Source: CAIWTU01 sp963815135 (GTDB taxonomy: Bacteria; Desulfobacterota; Desulfuromonadia; Geobacterales; Geobacteraceae). From it: a stretch of 64,000 nucleotides of DNA. The stretch is from contig CAWFFO010000001.1 of assembly GCA_963815135.1 (NCBI GenBank), positions 418,519-482,518 of the forward strand. The letters are read 5' to 3'. Below the pieces are notes generated by a model. The model was not told where the DNA came from. It did not search any database and saw only the letters and a program-made list of their open reading frames with translations. Positions within the stretch are counted from its first letter, which is position 1, and every line of letters begins with the position of its first letter. Shown here one piece after another: positions 61,002 to 64,000 of the stretch. Both the position numbers and the translations under genes were made by a program.

Positions 61002-63290
61002 ATGTCTTCAGCCAACATGAAGGAAACCCTTTCTCCATGGTGGAGGAATTCCGTAATCCTCGTCCTCATAACAGGGTTTTCAATACTGATCTGGATAGCC
61101 GTCAGATCTTACCACGATGCTCCGCCGGTCCCGGCCAAGGTTGTAAGCGCAAAGGGAGAAACGGTCTTCACAGGGGGCGACATCACGGCCGGCCAGCAGG
61201 TTTTTCTCAAGTACGGGCTGATGGAGAACGGCACCATCTGGGGGCATGGGGCTTATCTGGGCCCGGATTTCTCCGCCGAATACCTGCACACCTTGACGCT
61301 TGATGCGGGTGAAATGATTGCCCGCAGGGACTACCGGCGCGGGCTCAAGCAATTGTCCGCCTTCGAAAGGGAGACCGTTGATGCAGAAGTCCGGCGCTTG
61401 CTCAAGGCGAACCGCTATTCTCCGGAAACGCAAACCCTGCTTTACACGCCCGAGGAAATTGTTTCTTTCAACGGTCAGATTGCAAAATGGACCGCCTATT
61501 TATCCAACCCGTCCATAAACGGCGGCCTGATGGTGGGGCAAATCAGGAATTCTGAAGAGATCCGGCAATTGACGGCCTTTTTCGCCTGGACTGCCTGGGC
61601 TTCGGTGGCAAACCGGCCGGGCAAATCTTACTCATATACAAACAACTTCCCCTACGATCCGGCAGCCGGCAACACACCGGGCAGCGCCGTCATTCTATGG
61701 AGCACCCTGAGCCTGATTACCCTCCTTGGTGGCATTGCCGTCGTACTTTTTGTCTTCGGCAAATTCAATTACCTCGGCTGGAAAGGAAAGGGGGAACTCG
61801 TCCGTCCCCTTGCGCCGCCGGGAGTCGCCACGGAAACACAGCGGGCGACGATAAAGTTTTTCGTAATCGTCGCCCTTCTTTTTCTGGGACAGGTTCTGGT
61901 AGGGGGAGCAACCGCCCATTACCGCGCCGACCCCGCCAGCTTTTTCGGCCTTGACCTGACAAGCTATTTTCCCGGCAATATCTTCCGCACCTGGCATCTG
62001 CAGCTTGCCGTTTTCTGGGTAGCAACCTCCTATGTGGCGGGCGGGCTTTTTCTGGCAAGCTCGCTGGGTGGAAAAGAGCGGAAAGGGCAGCTGATGGGGA
62101 TCAATCTCCTCTTCTGGGCTCTGGTCGTTGTCGTTTTCGGCAGCCTTCTGGGCGAGATGCTGGGGGTTTACCAGATGCTGGGGAAATTATGGTTCTGGGT
62201 GGGGAACCAGGGGTGGGAATACCTGGATCTGGGGCGGGTCTGGCAGCTTTTGCTCGCGGCGGGTCTGGTTTTCTGGCTGTTTCTCCTGTTTCGGGAAATC
62301 GCGCCCGTGCGCAGGGACCCGGAACGGGGCGAAATATCGTCACTTTTCATTTTTGCAGCCGCGGCCATTCCCATCTTTTACCTGCCTGCCATGTTCTTCG
62401 GCAGCGCCAGCAACTTTTCCGTGGTCGACAACTGGCGTTTCTGGATCATCCATCTCTGGGTAGAAGGTTTCTTCGAGCTGTTCGCGACCGTGCTGGTTAC
62501 CGTAATATTTTTCCAGCTCGGGCTCATCACCCGGACGACCGCTTCCAGGGTCGTTTACCTGGATGCAATCCTGTACCTGGGAAGCGGCATTGTCGGCACC
62601 GGCCATCACTGGTACTGGACCGGCCAGTCCACCGTGACCATGGCGCTTGCGGCGATGTTCTCCGCAATGGAAGTGGTTCCCCTCACACTGCTCACCCTCG
62701 ACGCCTGGGACTTCATAAAGGTAACCAGGTCGCAGTGCGAAACGTGCGACGAGAAGATGACCGTTCCGCACAAATGGACATTCTATTTTCTCATCGCGGT
62801 CGGTTTCTGGAATTTCGTCGGCGCCGGGGTGTTCGGGTTTCTCATCAACCTGCCAATTGTCAGCTATTTCGAAGTCGGCACCCTGTTCACCCCGAATCAC
62901 GGTCATGCGGCCATGATGGGGGTCTTCGGCATGCTGGCGCTGGCGCTCATGGTTTACGCCATGCGCCAGGTATCATCCGGCAGCCAATGGGTGAAAACGG
63001 AGAAATTTGTCAGCATTTCATTCTGGGGATTGAATACGGGGCTTGCCTTGATGGTCGTGACTAATCTCTTTCCCGGCGGAGTACTGCAGTTCATGGATGT
63101 CCTGAACAACGGCTACTGGCATGCCAGGGGACCTGAATTTCTCAATTCAATCAGGATCATCGAGTGGCTGCGCATGCCGGCAGACATAATCTTCATCGGC
63201 CTGGGGGTTCTGCCGATGCTGATAGCGACCGGGTTGACCTGGGCAGGGCTGGGGAAGACCAGCAGGGAAAATGAAATATTGAAATCTTAA
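61002..63290 (+). CDS. norZ: Quinol-dependent nitric oxide reductase (qNor)
   Basis: The 762-residue single-subunit NO reductase has an N-terminal extension (about 1-235) with the cytochrome-c-like fold of NorC but no CxxCH, so it takes electrons directly from quinol. The haem-copper-type catalytic core follows, with His ligands in FRTWHLQLAVFWVATSY, HLWVEGFFELFATV and TGHHWYWTG, and HGHAAMMGVFGMLALALMVYA near the C-terminus. The conserved Glu in WVEGFFELF is present. It has about fourteen membrane helices. It reduces two NO to N2O. AAGGAGCCGCCCTG precedes the ATG. It protects the cell from NO formed as a by-product of nitrite reduction. Confidence 0.95.
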   Translation: MSSANMKETLSPWWRNSVILVLITGFSILIWIAVRSYHDAPPVPAKVVSAKGETVFTGGDITAGQQVFLKYGLMENGTIWGHGAYLGPDFSAEYLHTLTLDAGEMIARRDYRRGLKQLSAFERETVDAEVRRLLKANRYSPETQTLLYTPEEIVSFNGQIAKWTAYLSNPSINGGLMVGQIRNSEEIRQLTAFFAWTAWASVANRPGKSYSYTNNFPYDPAAGNTPGSAVILWSTLSLITLLGGIAVVLFVFGKFNYLGWKGKGELVRPLAPPGVATETQRATIKFFVIVALLFLGQVLVGGATAHYRADPASFFGLDLTSYFPGNIFRTWHLQLAVFWVATSYVAGGLFLASSLGGKERKGQLMGINLLFWALVVVVFGSLLGEMLGVYQMLGKLWFWVGNQGWEYLDLGRVWQLLLAAGLVFWLFLLFREIAPVRRDPERGEISSLFIFAAAAIPIFYLPAMFFGSASNFSVVDNWRFWIIHLWVEGFFELFATVLVTVIFFQLGLITRTTASRVVYLDAILYLGSGIVGTGHHWYWTGQSTVTMALAAMFSAMEVVPLTLLTLDAWDFIKVTRSQCETCDEKMTVPHKWTFYFLIAVGFWNFVGAGVFGFLINLPIVSYFEVGTLFTPNHGHAAMMGVFGMLALALMVYAMRQVSSGSQWVKTEKFVSISFWGLNTGLALMVVTNLFPGGVLQFMDVLNNGYWHARGPEFLNSIRIIEWLRMPADIIFIGLGVLPMLIATGLTWAGLGKTSRENEILKS

Positions 63291-63294
63291 TATT

Positions 63295-63732
63295 TCATTT
63301 CATTCTGGAAGCGATTTCAGCGCCATAGTTCTGGGCTGTTCTTGCCCCCGATCCGATTGAAGCTGACTTCAGTTGTAGCGGACCGCTTACCATATCCATT
63401 TTGAAGATATTTTTCATCGTGCCGAATATACGGTTAGGCGCCTCTCCGCTCCACCCGTAGGCTCCGAAGGCGCCGCCGGCTTTTCCTTCAAGATTAACCT
63501 CCGCCAGAGCGAAGAGGAGGTCTTTCATGGGCTGACTCATCTCCCCATGATATGTGGGTGCTCCCAGAACGATAGCGTCGTAGCCTTGCGGATCCGTCTT
63601 TTTCATATCAAAATCGGATATGTTCAGGACGGTCACTTCCACTCCGGAAGACCTAATCCCTTCAGCTATTTTTTGCGCCATACTTCTGGTTTCGCCTGTT
63701 CTTGTAGTATACAGGACAAGTGCTTTTGCCAT
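63295..63732 (-). CDS. Flavodoxin-family protein
   Basis: The 145-residue flavodoxin fold protein has the FMN phosphate loop LYTTRTGETRSMA and the flavin-contact region GAPTYHGEMSQPM and GAYGWSGEAP. It is similar to the flavodoxin part of FprA-type NO or O2 reductases, but stands alone. GGAGAAG precedes the ATG at 63732. An upstream in-frame ATG is less likely. It is convergent with norZ (5 bases apart) and probably carries electrons for a redox partner not in the window. Confidence 0.85.
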   Translation of the reverse strand: MAKALVLYTTRTGETRSMAQKIAEGIRSSGVEVTVLNISDFDMKKTDPQGYDAIVLGAPTYHGEMSQPMKDLLFALAEVNLEGKAGGAFGAYGWSGEAPNRIFGTMKNIFKMDMVSGPLQLKSASIGSGARTAQNYGAEIASRMK

Positions 63733-63900
63733 TTTTCTTCTCCTTCGTATGGGATAAATCATCGCAATATACTTATATATACTCTACTGTAAAAAAACAT
63801 TTTTGCTGAAATATAGCAGGCAGCCATTGAACAGCACTTGATCCATTGTTGCAAAAGCACGAAGTTACACATCACTTGAACAGACAGAGGGAGAACGGCA

Positions 63901-64000
63901 ATGAAATTTCTGATGGACCATGTCGTGCTGAATGTCAAGGACGTGGAAAAAGAAGTGGAGTTTTACAGAGTTGCCCTGGGGTTTTCTCTCGAGAGGCTTG
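63901..64000 (+). CDS. VOC/glyoxalase-family protein, N-terminal fragment (continues past window)
   Basis: ATG at 63901 after GAGGGAGAA opens a frame that stays open to the window end and reads MKFLMDHVVLNVKDVEKEVE, then FYRVALGFSLERL. This is the beta-alpha-beta start of the vicinal oxygen chelate fold, with the His metal ligand in DHVVLNV. Only 33 residues are visible, so the specific activity is unknown. Confidence 0.6.
   Translation, partial: MKFLMDHVVLNVKDVEKEVEFYRVALGFSLERL

Noticed and set aside
1..64000. CRISPR array, prophage or integrase
   Set aside because: No regularly spaced repeats, phage structural genes, integrase or transposase frame was found on either strand.

Overview
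The window is a chromosomal segment of an anaerobic, respiratory deltaproteobacterium that looks like a member or close relative of Geobacteraceae. The basis is the icd-mdh-korDABC order (a reductive, ferredoxin-linked TCA module), a probable pyrophosphate-type phosphofructokinase, many two-component, c-di-GMP and bacteriohemerythrin genes, multihaem cytochromes and a periplasmic nitrate/nitrite-ammonification locus. The species assignment is inference from gene content only. No rRNA, tRNA, CRISPR array or transposase gene was seen.

Layout. 0-4.6 kb: lipopolysaccharide/cell-surface glycan genes (two tandem GT4 glycosyltransferases, a broken methyltransferase, two GT9 heptosyltransferases separated by a 203-bp inverted-repeat element). 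4.6-10 kb: NADP-isocitrate dehydrogenase, malate dehydrogenase and four-subunit 2-oxoglutarate:ferredoxin oxidoreductase. 10-18 kb: HD-GYP protein, DedA, TrmJ, SemiSWEET, LemA and two TPM-domain proteins, a sigma-54 response regulator and a lytic transglycosylase. 18-31.5 kb: housekeeping metabolism (PPi-PFK, ribBA-ribH-nusB, hom, thrC, msrB, hisI-hisG), a large diguanylate cyclase and a bacterial queuosine-salvage (Qng1/DUF2419) protein. 31.5-47 kb: sensory and accessory region with an orphan Tat-exported binding protein, a hybrid histidine kinase, a hydrogenase-like H-cluster/chemoreceptor fusion, bacteriohemerythrin, and a run of frameshifted genes (EAL-HDOD, a second hemerythrin, a CheB/CheR-PAS kinase). 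47-64 kb: nitrogen-oxide respiration and detoxification: hcp, a Ni/Co-type permease, molybdenum cofactor genes moeA-mobB-mobA, napD-napA-napB-ferredoxin, nrfH-nrfA, a monohaem/CopD/b5 fusion cytochrome, a TM1266-like protein and quinol NO reductase norZ.

How it fits together. The last 17 kb is a coherent nitrate-to-ammonium module. NapD matures the Tat-exported NapA, the Mob/Moe enzymes make its bis-MGD cofactor, NapB and NrfH carry electrons from the quinone pool, NrfA reduces nitrite to ammonium, and NorZ and Hcp dispose of nitric oxide and related by-products. Two perfect TTGAC-N4-GTCAA palindromes in the mobA/napD intergenic region point to control by a CRP/FNR-family regulator of the HcpR/DNR type. 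The 37-46 kb region looks like a redox/oxygen/hydrogen sensing module, part of which is decaying or poorly sequenced.

The most novel-looking items are the hydrogenase-like chemoreceptor, the two unannotated inverted-repeat elements (3292-3494 and 32612-32793), the fusion cytochrome at 59.7 kb, two very small genes missed by usual length cut-offs (31833-31982 and 47089-47268) and an NrfA that appears to belong to the calcium-independent type.
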